DNA of 64,000 nucleotides from Polyporus tsugae (GCA_024305745.1 JAHRBS010000005.1:558001-622000); one strand, 5' to 3'; numbered from the stretch's first letter, positions 34,669 to 45,553 are shown. The notes: generated from the sequence alone by a model not told the origin. Translations and numbers: made by a program.

Positions 34669-36516
34669 ATGGAAGCAAACGGGGCTCCGCACATCGATTC
34701 GCTCTCGTCCCCTTCAGCTGCAGGCGACGCCGATGAGATCACAAAACTCCTCGATGTGCTCACCGAAGCCCGATTCGACCCCGTATCTGGCTGGATCGTC
34801 GCATGGGTGAACACCGAGTGCGAGAGGGACGTTCGCCAACTTCACCAGGCCGTCCATCTCATTTTCGAGAGAGCGAAGGACGCCCCCAGTGCTCGCTCGG
34901 GCCTCTACGCTCGTCTTTGCCGGAAGATGATGGAGCAGATCAGCCCGAACGTGCGCGACGAGAGCATCAAGGACGTTGAGGGCAGGCCCATCGGGGGCCG
35001 CCGGCTCTTCTGCAAGTACCTGCTCAACCGGTGCCAAGAGGACTTCGAGCGCGGGTGGGTCGCGTCGGAAGCGATTTCCGCTGCCGCCGCCCAGAGGGTA
35101 AAGCGTCAGGGCCTCGGTCTCATTAGGTTCATCAGTGAGCTGTTCAAGCTGCAGATGCTCACGGAGCGTATCATGCACGAGTGTATCAAGAAGTGGCTTG
35201 GGAACGTCGAGCATCCCGAGGAGGAGATCGAGAGTTTGTGCACGCTCCTGACAACTGTTGGGCAAGTCCTGGACACCCCCAAGGCTCGCGCGCACATGGA
35301 CGTGTACTTCTCACGGATGAAGGAGCTGAAGAAGAGCGGGAACGTGAACTCGCGTATGCAGTATATGCTCCAGGTATGTGGTTTTCTGCGAATGCTGCGT
35401 AAGGTGAACACTGACGTCGCCTTAGGAGATCATTGAACTGCGCGAGCGCAAATGGATTCCCAGGAATCGATTGGCTGCTCCTATGAGTCAGACGATCGCT
35501 GCGGTCTACAAGCAGGTATGTATACATTCAACGTCCTCAAGACTTCAAGTGCTCATAGTATCATCTGCGTTTAGGCTGCCAAGGAGAAGCTTGCTCAGGA
35601 GAAGGAGACTTTCACCCGTCAGGTCAGCATGTCTCCTGGTGGCTCAAGACGTGGTGGCGAGCGTGGCGATCACGCTCAGGTCGGCCCCGACGGCTGGGCG
35701 GTCTCCGGCGGTGCTGCTCCTCGGTCTCCCCCTAAGGCTGGCGACCTGTCGAAGTACGGCAAGATCGACAAGTCGGCGCCTATGACGTTTGGTCCGAGCT
35801 CCGTTTTCCAGAAGGGCGACAAGTCCAAGAGCCGCGAGTCGATCATCCGCCCGGGCAATATGTTCTCGATGCTCAGCGGGAACCCGGAGATGGCTTCAGA
35901 AGTCACTGGCCAGTCGAGGCGTCCACCAAACCGCGAGAGCTCCATCGACCTCGGACCGGGTGGTGTCCCCGATGACGCCACTCCTCCCCACCGGAGGAAA
36001 CTCCAACTTCTGCCAACCTCGGTCCCGCCCGAGAACAAATCGGAGTCGACCCCTTCTGCGTCCCCAGTCGATTCGGAGGAAGAGCCTTCTGACACATCGT
36101 CATTGTCCGAGGCCGAGGCCAAGATGCGGATCGAGGAGGACTCGAAGGAGTTTTTCTCTGTCCGCGATCTTCAGGAGGCCGAGGTCTACTTCACGAAGCT
36201 CCCGCCCAAGCACCGGCATCTACTTGTCGACAAGCTCGTCAACAGGGCGATCGAATCGAAGCAGGCAGACACTCAACTGGTTGCGGACCTGTTCGACCAT
36301 GCTATCTCCCGGAACCTGTGCTCACCTGTGTCGTTCGAGGAGGGCTTCATGCCGACGGCGGAGATCATCGACGACATCGCGATCGACGCACCGAAGGCAT
36401 TGGACCTCTTCGCAATCATGATCAAAGGCGCGCACCTGCACGAGGACGTAGAGCGACGGACACGACTCGCGAGCAAGTCGATGGACAGCGACAAGCTGAT
36501 TGCTCTCCTGTCATAG
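34669..36516 (+). CDS. eIF4G-like protein lacking the eIF4E-binding region (MIF4G + MA3)
   Basis: Exons 34669-35373, 35426-35515 and 35575-36516 give 578 aa. MIF4G covers about residues 20-240 (EITKLLDVLTEARFDPVSGWIVAWVN, YARLCRKMMEQISPNV, LLNRCQEDFERGW, LGLIRFISELFKLQMLTERIMHEC). A Gly/Ser/Pro linker follows (GDLSKYGKIDKSAPMTFGPSSVF is typical of fungal eIF4G). MA3 lies at about 425-560 (DSKEFFSVRDLQEAEVYFTKLP, EEGFMPTAEIIDDIAIDAPKAL). There is no YxxxxLL eIF4E site, Pro-rich N-terminus or coiled coil, so it resembles animal p97/DAP5 in plan. It could act in cap-independent initiation or as a competitor, or be a truncated duplicate. Exon borders after the MIF4G match those of copy A. The frame is intact. 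Confidence 0.85.
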
Positions 36517-37170
36517 GTCGTCTTTGCATGCACTTCGCTTCAGTCAAGTATATGCGTGGTGCTGGTGTGGTGGCGACTCGGAGCGCGGGTGCCACCGAGT
36601 TTGTATCTATTTGTGCACGTAATATCGTGAACTTTAACATGGTTCTTCTTGTCACGTTCATCTCCTACACTGCCGTGGCAAACACCTCGTGCGTGCCATG
36701 CGCTTGGCTGCCTTTCCCATCCTGACCTTAGAGTCGCCACCCCGCGCGACACACAGGGCTGCGACGTGCAATAATCATTGCGCTGTTACGGACCCGAATA
36801 CACGCTCCATGACTGCCGTATCCGTACCCAACGTCGCAAAGTCGCACATAGGCGAAAGAGGTCGTCTCAGTCCTCTTGAGTAGCCTTCCTTGCCTATGCA
36901 GATAGCCATAGTGGCCTTCACACAACCGATCCGCCGACTGACGAGATGCGTTCGTTGACTGTGACCTTCCCGAGACGTGCACACCGCGTCTGATAGTCCC
37001 CACAGAGAGCATCCAGCCCTCGACACACCTCTACCAGGAAGGCTGCCGTAAAGGTAAGCTGTACTCCTCTCGACCACCTTGTCCCTCTCCACCGCGCACA
37101 CACACACACCGTCCGGCGTCACTGCACCGAACTTCAGCCCTCCTCGAACACATCTTCCTCGTAGAGAAGC

Positions 37171-37362
37171 ATGGCCTCCCCAGCTGTGCCTCTCGGCGAA
37201 CGTCGAGCCGGGAGCTCTGCGCGCGCACACCCGATCGAAGATGTCGCGGCCGATATGCTCAGGGAGGGAGACGAAGCAGCTCGCCGGTGTGTCCGCAAGC
37301 TGTCTCATCGCCTCTGGTCTCTGTGTGCCCCGGACGCCATCCCACTAGGCGACCCGTCTGTC
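37171..37362 (+). pseudogene. First exon of a truncated gene, unknown
   Basis: ATG 37171 opens MASPAVPLGERRAGSSARAH..., continuing to CAPDAIPLGDPSV with strong G/C third-position bias, then a consensus donor GTAAGTCC at 37363. No following exon is recognisable; the next 500 bases are AT-richer and lead into the repeat block. The gene was probably cut when the accessory block arrived. The family is not recognised. Confidence 0.45.
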
Positions 37363-37900
37363 GTAAGTCCCTTTTGTTATGTTTTTCATTACTATCTATT
37401 GCGCCGTAGTACTATGTATGGACCATACTCGCAGTCGCCTAGTATAGCATATAATGAAATGATTTGGCATCAATCGAAACTTGTGTGAAATGCTCCCAAA
37501 TGACCAGAAATGAGGGTGGAACTGCGTAGAGCCCCAGCATGCCTGTATATTCCCTGCAGAGCCGCTTCCAGATGCTATGAATTGTTCTCAAAATATTCAG
37601 TCTCATTTTATCATTCGACATCATTCTGGATGATTGGAGAACGATAGACACTAGGTTAAATCATACGAGATGGTCCCAGTTGACGGACTTTTCACTGGGT
37701 CTCAAATCCCGGAGGACCCCGGAAACTGGGGGTAGGGGGATAGTCCTGCCTGATCGGGTGCCCAGCGCTCATCGGACTGGTGGATGCATATGCCCAACGC
37801 ATTTGCAACATGTCGAGTAATGTACCACTAGTATGAACCCAAGGTCAATATGACTTTGTAAATACAACAACCATTGGGAGGAGTACAGCATGACAAAAAC
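37363..37900. other. Non-coding boundary between single-copy genes and repeat block
   Basis: No gene is seen. It contains a stretch of about 45 bp (37674-37720, TCCCAGTTGACGGACTTTTC...) resembling 9561-9604 upstream of the IMPACT-like gene, which may be a dispersed short repeat. Confidence 0.4.
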
Positions 37901-37902
37901 CA

Positions 37903-40900
37903 CTATGCCCGTTTGCGCTTCGTGCTTCGGCTGGCGGGTGACTCCTTTGCGACAGGAAGGTCCATAGGCCGAGAGCGCTTACTACCACGAGCCTGGGGGT
38001 GAGGTGGCCCCGAAGAGCTATCTTCCGGTGGGAGTGCAATCTTGTGGGGGATTAGATTGTCAGGAATACCCATCAGCTTTTCCTCGCTGTCAGATATGTG
38101 CATCGCTCGGGCGAGATCTGCGGGTAGTGGGAGAAGATGTTCTTCAATGCTGGTTGCTGAGTAGCCGGGATGTTCAGTCTTGATATGCTCTTCCATGTTG
38201 TACTTCCAGATTGCGCCAAAGAGGTCGGCTTGACGAAGTGCAGTCTTGCAGCCCGGTATGGTACAGACAATGGGAATATTGGTGCACGGAGTTGACTCAG
38301 TCGAAATCTGGGCGGGCCGGTAATGGAACTTGTGAAAGTGGCGGCACTCACTGTGAGCCTGAGATGTCTTCATGAGAAAGAGCTGCTTGCACCCTTGAAG
38401 TCCGTAACGTCCGCAGAAGCCACATGGAAGTTTTGTACCAACCTAGGATGCCATATGGTGAAGAATCAGCATAAAGTCAGGGTCATGGCGCGACTTGAAC
38501 AGTGCCAGGACTACTCAGAGTACTAACCGGTTCTCCTTTCAACGCGGTCTCAAGTACGCCACGTCGAGCCATGAGGACATGTCCACCAACATGCGCCCTT
38601 GCCTTGCTCGGCTCCATCTTGGTGTGGCACATGTAGCAGCGGAACTTGCCATTCAAGTTCTTCTGTTCGGACTCGAGCTCGAAGGCTGTTGTTGCACGCT
38701 CGGACACAATTCCAATATTGCCTAGTGATTTATCAGCGCTGAGATATCCCCAAATCTATATTCAGAAGTAGTTACAGGTACCTGCAGCATCTCGATAGGG
38801 GAAGGCTTCATTTTGTCGGAACATGGGCAAGGCGGACACAGCTTGATGTTCTTGAATAGCATCCCAAACACTCTCGGCGATCGCATCGAGCTCGGCATGT
38901 CCAAATTTCCAGGTGCGGCCAAAGGGATTGAGGTTTGGAAAGGAGGTATCAAATGTCGAGAGCCATGGGCACATGTCGCAAATGTCTGGGTTGACAGGCT
39001 TGCAGATGTGTCCACCTACCTTGACAGCAACTGTTTTGCATGCTGCTTTCATGGTCGGTGCGGGAGGTGCGCGACAGTCAGCTTGATTAGGTGCGAGCTT
39101 GACAAAGTCGCCTGTCCATACCCAATGGGTTGGGTCAGGGTCATCACTGATGGCATTGGAGTCTGCTGGACCCTGGACCGAGTCTGAAGATAGTCCATTC
39201 ACATTCCGCATGTCAAGAACCTGCCCGTAGAGTTTGATTCCTGAAGCTGGATGTCTAAGCTTCCGCCTGTCAATCTGCTCGACACGGACACCCTTCTCCT
39301 CAATCACAATGCACTTCATCACTGCAAGAGATGCCTGATCGCCGCAGCATACAAGTGTAACAAAAAGGTCACCAACCACAAAAGCAGATGTGTTGATAAC
39401 CTCATTGAACTCGAGCTTCCACTTTTGGCCGTCTGATGAGAAGCCACGAACACGCAAAATGCGCTCATGGGACTTTCGTGCATATTCGGGTGTGATGACA
39501 AGCCGACATATTGTGGCTTTGTGGATTTTCTTGCCCTTGTACACAATCCATGACGATGAATTTGCGACACCAGGTGAGAATGGAAGCTGCTGACTGGGCG
39601 GGAGTTCGACAGAGTCCTCAAAGGTGACACTCTCCAGTTCCGCATCGGTATAGCGTGCACTAAGACATTCTGACTCGGAGGGTGGAGTGAGAGGCCCAGA
39701 TTCGAACAGAGTTGGCTTGGAGGGAAGAGGTGATGTAAACTGGGAGCGGAGAGGTGCAGGTGCGGGCTGAAGTGAGTCGGAGGATTCAGGAGGAGCAAGG
39801 GAGCCAGACTCGGAGGTGCTTGTTGCCGTGGAGCTGATGCTGGCAGCGGATAAAGATGTCGGGGGTGGGGATGTGCTCGGGGGTGCTGGACCTGAGACAG
39901 GCTCAAACAGGTCTTCAGTAGAGGAGATGATGACGATGTCACCCTCCAAGGGGTCGCTGGGCGGCGGAGATGTATTGGTAGCAGCGTCCTGCACAAATGT
40001 TAAGCAGTAAGCACAACAACTGTGATTGGATTTCCTTAGGCCCAGATCAGAAATGGAAAGGGACTCACCGGCGCGGCCACCAGAGGCTCCACTGATTGAT
40101 CCGGCTCCTTTGAGCATCCGGGATACTTGCCATCTCCCCATGGGCGGAGCATGTCCAAAATCCTTGTCTTGTCAAAGAGACAATCCAAGTTGACATCACA
40201 GATGTTGATTCATTGAAGAGCAGTGAGAGCATGCTCACGTCCACGTAACCAAACTGACTCGAGATTGACGCCCATGGCCTGCGCATCCCCAAGCCATGAC
40301 TCAGGGTTGAGGTGATCGGCCTTCTCCGCAGTGTTGACCTTGAGTCGGCAATGGCCAGGATGGAGCTTCGGGTGACGCGTGTAAACCGCATCAATGTCCA
40401 GCGCGGCACCAATGCGATCCAGAAGCTGGAGTAATGAAAAGTTGGGATTATGGGCCCTAAACATGCAAATAATACCAAAAAGACCCTCGAGACAATCGTC
40501 GCCAAGCCAGAAGAGATAGAACGGTTGTGTGCCGTCGAGGAGCTGCTGTTTAGCAACACACATGAAGGCATTCTTCACTGTACACTGCGTGTCACCGTAA
40601 AGCTGATGTGGCATGGTGTTGATCCCCTGTCGAGAGAAGAGAACGAAGGCCATGTGAGCGTACTTGCTGAGCGCAGTGAGCTGTTGGGAAAGAGACCAGT
40701 CGACTTGGATAAATGCACGCATGAAGGACACGAATATCTCAGCGACAATGCCACAGTACGTCCCCTCCTGGTACTCGGTCGGATCATCAGATGGTGGAAG
40801 AGATGAGAGCTGGGCTAGTGTGTCAAGAAAGCGGACAGCGCGAGGGACATCTTGTGTGTCTGTAGGCTTTGTGAGGACTGCAATGTCATGTTCGGAAAGG

Positions 40901-41600
40901 GAAGGGTCACGCCAAAGCTGACGGCGTATGCATTCGACATTGAAAATGGTTTGGTTGATGAGAACACCTTCCTGGGTCAGCAATAGCCTCATCATGCCTA
41001 TGACGCCATGAACAGATAAGTTACAGTCAACAGAATTAATTGAAGAACATACGCTTGAGCTCGTGCTTCCAATCGAAGTCTGCGGTGATATCGCCGACAC
41101 CTACATGCAGGTTGAGCCCGGGGAGACGACCAACGAGTTTGTACAGTGGATGCTCGGAGTTGATCACCTGTGTCATAAATAAATTGTAGACCATCTGCCG
41201 CCGACCGGCATTGCCATCCGAAGCAAAGGACCAAAGTGGCCCAAAGTCCGCTGAGCTGACCTGATCCCAACATGCGATAACTCTCGACGCAATCTTGGCA
41301 GACTCGGCGGGGGTCTCCTTCTTGCATGTTGGGGAGACAACAACAGGAAAAGCGCCATGCACGTTCTCGGAGAAGGATGAGATGGCAATCACCGAGCACT
41401 CGGAGCTGTAATGTACATCTCCATCGGCAAGTGCCCACGCAATCACCTCTGCATCCTTGTAGATCGTCAAATGGGTGTTGATGGTGCCTCCGTGCTCATG
41501 GCAAAGACCTCTGACAGAGTCCGAGTGGCGGAGATAGCATGCAACCTCCTCCATGCTGATCTCATCCCAGAGCATGACAACGCCCGACCGAGCACCGCAG
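37903..41600 (-). pseudogene. Transposon-type multi-zinc-finger gene, truncated by LTR
   Basis: Exons fit at 41600-41053, 40997-40069, 39988-38782, 38721-38528 and 38442-37903, all with GT..AG introns. The N-terminal part (MLWDEISMEEVACYLRHSDSV, SPTCKKETPAESAKIASR, SFASDGNAGRR, GLNLHVGVGDITADFDWKHE) is a conserved block I associate with multi-copy Agaricomycete genes, possibly with an RNase H-like fold. A Ser/Pro linker and an unassigned middle domain follow. The C-terminus holds Cys/His fingers: CYMCHTKM...HVGGH, CGFCGRYGLQGC and CTIPGCKTAL...HIKTEH, then a Lys/Arg tail. Two breaks are visible: the LTR at 41601 removes the 5' end, and TGA 40210-40212 interrupts the frame (Arg CGA likely). 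Function is unknown; transposase-derived origin is inferred. Confidence 0.6.
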
Positions 41601-41744
41601 TGTCATGCACCAAACAGGATTGGTACATGGACAGGGCTAAAACAAACAGTCTAGTAAACCACAGTCCTCTGAGGAACGGCAGACAAATAAGCACCATGGG
41701 AAAATATTGCATCAGTGTCTAGCGCTAAAAAGTAAACAAAAACA

Positions 41745-42365
41745 ATGTGGCATGCAGTTGAACTTTATCAAACATCCATCATGTTCTCTGCTCCCCGACT
41801 GGCCAGTGACACACCCCTCGAGATGCGCCCATACCTTCCTGCCCAACTCAAGGACAAGGACATTGCCTTCTGTCCTGTTACCACTAAACGGGGATCACAT
41901 CACCTTCATTTTGATCTTCAGCAGCAGTCCGACCTCAATTTCACACGGTTCGACCTTGTTCCTCCTCCTGAGCAGTACTGTTGGCTGTTGTTTCAAGATA
42001 GCCGACAGCCGAACATGGAAGCAACTCGGTTCCTCGGACGTGTCCTTAGGGTGGCAGAATACCAGGAGAGCCACATCATTATTCTTATCCAGCACATCCA
42101 GTCGCCTGCAATCCTTAGCCTGGCCGTGCCATATGAGCACTTTGCCGGAGAGGATCAGACCATGTGGAGGTGGCTCGTGTATGGGCTTATGACAATTGTC
42201 AAGTTGTTGCGAAGGCCCGATAATCACGACTACTTCCCAGGCGAGTATAGCAGTATATTCTTAAAACTAATCAGTGCTCATTCCATATCAGGCGCCTCCC
42301 TCGACCCAGAACTTTGTCCATGGGAGATTGATGACCATATTCAGGCTGACTATAGCCCGGCCTGA
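41745..42365 (+). CDS. LTR-encoded ORF, 206 aa, unknown
   Basis: The ORF starts at ATG 41745 (or 41781) and ends at TGA 42363-42365, inside the LTR upstream of its TATA box. It has no known domain. It includes RPYLPAQLKDKDIAFCPV, FTRFDLVPPPEQYCWLLFQD, LGRVLRVAEYQESHIIILIQ and a Trp-rich segment (EDQTMWRWLVYGLMTIVKLL). An intron-like stretch (42244-42290, with a CTAAT branch-like site) could give a shorter alternative C-terminus. The same ORF is present unchanged in the right arm (56333-55713). Confidence 0.5.
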   Translation: MWHAVELYQTSIMFSAPRLASDTPLEMRPYLPAQLKDKDIAFCPVTTKRGSHHLHFDLQQQSDLNFTRFDLVPPPEQYCWLLFQDSRQPNMEATRFLGRVLRVAEYQESHIIILIQHIQSPAILSLAVPYEHFAGEDQTMWRWLVYGLMTIVKLLRRPDNHDYFPGEYSSIFLKLISAHSISGASLDPELCPWEIDDHIQADYSPA

Positions 42366-42502
42366 TAGGAATGGAGGGACTGATATCACGTGTCTCACTC
42401 GTTTGTACTATATTTGCCACAACTTGCATTCAATGGACTTGCACAGACACTTGTGCGACCATGTATTTATATGAGTCAAGTCTGCATAGATAAAATGTTG
42501 TG

Positions 42503-42669
42503 GAAGGTTCCAGAATACTGTGGAAGATTCTGAAATAGGTTAGAAAATGCTAGAACAATCCAGTAGCATCAGCACCATATGGCAAGCACAAACAATAGCC
42601 AGAAATTGCTGGAAGGTTCTAGAACATTCTAGAAAGATCTGACCTATACTTACTAGTTCCGGAAGATTC
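42503..42669 (+). promoter_or_regulatory. Heat-shock element cluster in LTR
   Basis: Three perfect HSEs (alternating GAA and TTC with 2-bp gaps) occur in 170 bp. One has three units at 42503-42515, one five units at 42612-42634 (GAA, TTC, GAA, TTC, GAA) and one three units at 42657-42669. A further near-perfect site (TTC TG GAA GG TTT) at 43067-43079 lies 10 bp before the TATA box at 43089. HSF binds such arrays; I infer heat or stress control of the LTR promoter. Confidence 0.75.
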
Positions 42670-43798
42670 CAAAAAGCTCTAGTATTGAGTAGGCTCTATA
42701 TGTTCTTAATAAGTCAGGACAGGACTGTAGAGAAGCCACTAGAAAGCACTGGAATGTCACTGAAGGCGCTGGAACATGCTAGAAGCTGACAGAACAATCT
42801 AGTAAACATGGAGGAGTTGCCAGACAAATCTGGCATGGACCAGAAAGGAACATGACTCATAGTGACTCACATTAGTCACGTGACCTCCCAAATAACTCAC
42901 TATGACTTGCTATGAGAAGTGCAGTGCCCGATCAGGAAGTTCATAGAAAGAGCCAGATGATTCCAGTAACTTCTACCACATTCTGACACAGTTTGGAAAG
43001 AACCAGAAGATTCAGGACTTTGGATGAGTAATATAGCATATAGTAATTAGTCATGTACAAAGGACATTCTGGAAGGTTTTCAGAACAGTATATAAGCTGG
43101 CCTGAAAACTGACCTAAAAAGGGATAGCCATCTAGTTTTAACAGCTAAATCAATCAAGTAACTACTAGTGTGTAGCATCAAGCAACAAGTCTTGCAGCTG
43201 CTTACATAGTTGTTCTTGGAACTACAACAGTCTAGTTCCTCATCAATTGTGTAGTATATTACTCTCTTCAAAGTGGGAAAGAGTAATTTAGTCAGGCAGT
43301 GCATAGGACAGTTGAACTGCGCAGGATCAGATTCCTGGAAGTTTAATCAATCGTCAAGTAGATAGGACGTGCTGATAACCAAGAGAGTTAGTCAGCATAG
43401 ACAAGGCAAGAGTGTCTCAGATAGACGCACAAGTATAAAGAAGTTTGACTATACCATTGAACTAAGATATAGGGGAAACTCTGCCAGTTTAAGCAGTACA
43501 TCTATTCAAATATAAAATATTGAAGTCTTGTAGACCTACAGAGAACAGGTCAGACTTCCAGTGCTAGAGCTAAAAGCATAAGGATATTTGTAGGCTGAAA
43601 AACCACAAAAGCACTTATAACTGTGATTCTCCAGAACTCGACGAGGTCACTTTCGGGAAACCTGGAAAACCCATACACCTTGTGGCAGTGTTTCTTGGTA
43701 TAACGTGAGACTGAGTCACCCCTCAACAAAATATAAACAAATATTGCTAAATAAATCTTCTCACTACCAAACTCCGAGAAGTACGACACCAAATTAGC

Positions 43799-43819
43799 TG
43801 GAGCCCACCGCGAGGGGGG
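43799..43819 (+). promoter_or_regulatory. Candidate primer binding site of large element
   Basis: Ten bases after the LTR end, TGGAGCCCACCGCGAGG has the TGG start expected for pairing with a tRNA CCA end and resembles gypsy-type sites such as TGGCGCCCA. The matching tRNA was not identified. Confidence 0.45.
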
Positions 43820-43930
43820 GGTCAATTAGTTAATCACACCAGAGTTAATAAAAGAAGTGCTTATACTATCCAGTAAAGGAAGACATTTATTGCAAAAGGA
43901 GGCAATATATTATACGCACATACACAAGAA

Positions 43931-45520
43931 ATGTTTGACGGACATAGTGAAGGGGCACACAGCCCACTAATGTCTAGTGACTTCTCATCTATTGGATCAA
44001 CACGGTCGATCATAGATATGCCAGTTGAAGGAGGAAAACTTGCACCAAGGACCTTTAAGGGCGACCCAACTGAGGTTGGGACATTCTTACGCATGTTTGA
44101 GCGTTTGGCAACATTGCACCACCTCACTAGCCAGGAAAGGTGTGAGACAGTTACAGACTATTGTGCTCGGATTATTCGGGAAACAATCGAAGGATTTAAA
44201 GCATATCAAGATGGAGATTGGGACAAACTCAAGGCAGATATACGAAAATATTGGAATGCAGATCTAGAGTCCAGAAGGTTCCGCATCAAAGATCTAGAGT
44301 CATTTGTTGCGCAAACTCAGAAACAAAACATTTATGAGTTACGAAACTGGCGAGACTATGAACGGAACTTCATCCGCATTGCTGGTTGGCTGCATGGCCA
44401 ACACAAGCTCAATGATAATGACCTTGCATATCATATGTGGATTGGACTACATCCTCGCTTCCGAATGCGCCTTGAGAGCCGAATTCTACTTGAGAACCCA
44501 AATCATAACATGTCAGAGCCATTTTCTCCAGAAAGCATCACTAAGGCAGCAGAGGCTATTTTGGGAGTTGAGCGGTTTGATACCGAGCGACTAAGCTCTG
44601 ATGATGCTTATAGATATGCATTGGAAGATAAGGACAGTAACCTGCCAGTCTCTCCAAAGAAGAGAAGGCAGCAGAAGGCACCTCAAGTCTCAGAAGAAAG
44701 TGATGACGAGGATGAGGAAGAAGAAAACAGTGCATCTATTATTCAAACCCTGCCACGAGAGCCAATGCATACTCAAAATAGGAAACATGAGGCCCATGGC
44801 AAGAAAAAGGAAAAGAAAAAAGATGACTCTGAGAATGATGAGTTTGACAAGTTGGTAGACCAGATGCAGGCTCTCTCTCTTGAAGACCCCAAGTATGGCA
44901 TCTTGTTTATGAAAGCCTGCAGGCTGAATCCCATGGCGGCTGACTGCCTGCAAAAGCCTAGAGTTAACCAGGTACCTCAAGTGTCAACTCAAGATACAAG
45001 AAGAGACTTACCCCCACATATAAGGCAACCAAATCCAAATAGGTTCCTTTCTCAGAAAAGACCTCTCTCTCAGATAAGTGGATGCTATGGTTGTGGAGAG
45101 GATGGGCACATCATAAGAGATTGCTTGAAGATGGAGGACCTCCTCCACAAGCAGATTGTGCTCAAAGACTACCGTGGACAATTTACCCATCCAGATGGAG
45201 CAATTGTTCGTCGAGAGCCCGGAGAAACATTGATACAAGCAATAAAACAACTTCATCCAGAGGTGCATTTGATAACTTATGGAAAGCAACTTTCCTCTGT
45301 AGAGAAGGATGATGAACAAAACGCTGATGTAATGGTGTATCCAGTTGAGCGTGGCCAGCGTGAAACTAGGTCGTACCGGAAGCAGATATCTAGTGGACCA
45401 CGAGCATCTCAGACATCATATCAAGATAAGGGAAAACAGAAGGAGGCTGGACCCAGCCAGAGACGCGGTTACTCTCCAACTCCATTTCCCATTACCAAGC
45501 CAACTCCTGTTGAGACATAG
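43931..45520 (+). CDS. Gag of large gypsy-like element
   Basis: 529 codons from ATG 43931 to TAG 45518-45520. The capsid-like region (about residues 40-220) contains APRTFKGDPTEVGTFLRMFE, KADIRKYWNADLESRRFRI, NWRDYERNFIRIAGWL and MWIGLHPRFRMRLE. A charged linker (SEESDDEDEEEE) follows, then a perfect CCHC knuckle CYGCGEDGHIIRDC (45085-45126). The following protease ORF is in the same frame, separated by this single TAG. Confidence 0.88.
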   Translation: MFDGHSEGAHSPLMSSDFSSIGSTRSIIDMPVEGGKLAPRTFKGDPTEVGTFLRMFERLATLHHLTSQERCETVTDYCARIIRETIEGFKAYQDGDWDKLKADIRKYWNADLESRRFRIKDLESFVAQTQKQNIYELRNWRDYERNFIRIAGWLHGQHKLNDNDLAYHMWIGLHPRFRMRLESRILLENPNHNMSEPFSPESITKAAEAILGVERFDTERLSSDDAYRYALEDKDSNLPVSPKKRRQQKAPQVSEESDDEDEEEENSASIIQTLPREPMHTQNRKHEAHGKKKEKKKDDSENDEFDKLVDQMQALSLEDPKYGILFMKACRLNPMAADCLQKPRVNQVPQVSTQDTRRDLPPHIRQPNPNRFLSQKRPLSQISGCYGCGEDGHIIRDCLKMEDLLHKQIVLKDYRGQFTHPDGAIVRREPGETLIQAIKQLHPEVHLITYGKQLSSVEKDDEQNADVMVYPVERGQRETRSYRKQISSGPRASQTSYQDKGKQKEAGPSQRRGYSPTPFPITKPTPVET

Positions 45521-45553
45521 CCTAGATCATTCAACCCAGACAATGATACTGAG

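Larger units (their letters stand above)
41601..43788 (+). repeat. 2188-bp LTR of large gypsy-like element, left arm
   Basis: The sequence starts TGTCATGCAC and ends GTACGACA (TGTC...GACA). Its exact reverse complement lies at 54290-56477; position p pairs with 98078-p at both ends, so there is no length difference, and no mismatch was seen in the parts compared. On this side it is followed by a leader and gag, so it acts as a 5' LTR. It holds a 206-codon ORF, a cluster of heat-shock elements (42503-42669, 43067-43079) and a TATA box (TATATAA, 43089-43095). A hairpin-like GTGACT...AGTCAC sits near 42861. Confidence 0.85.
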
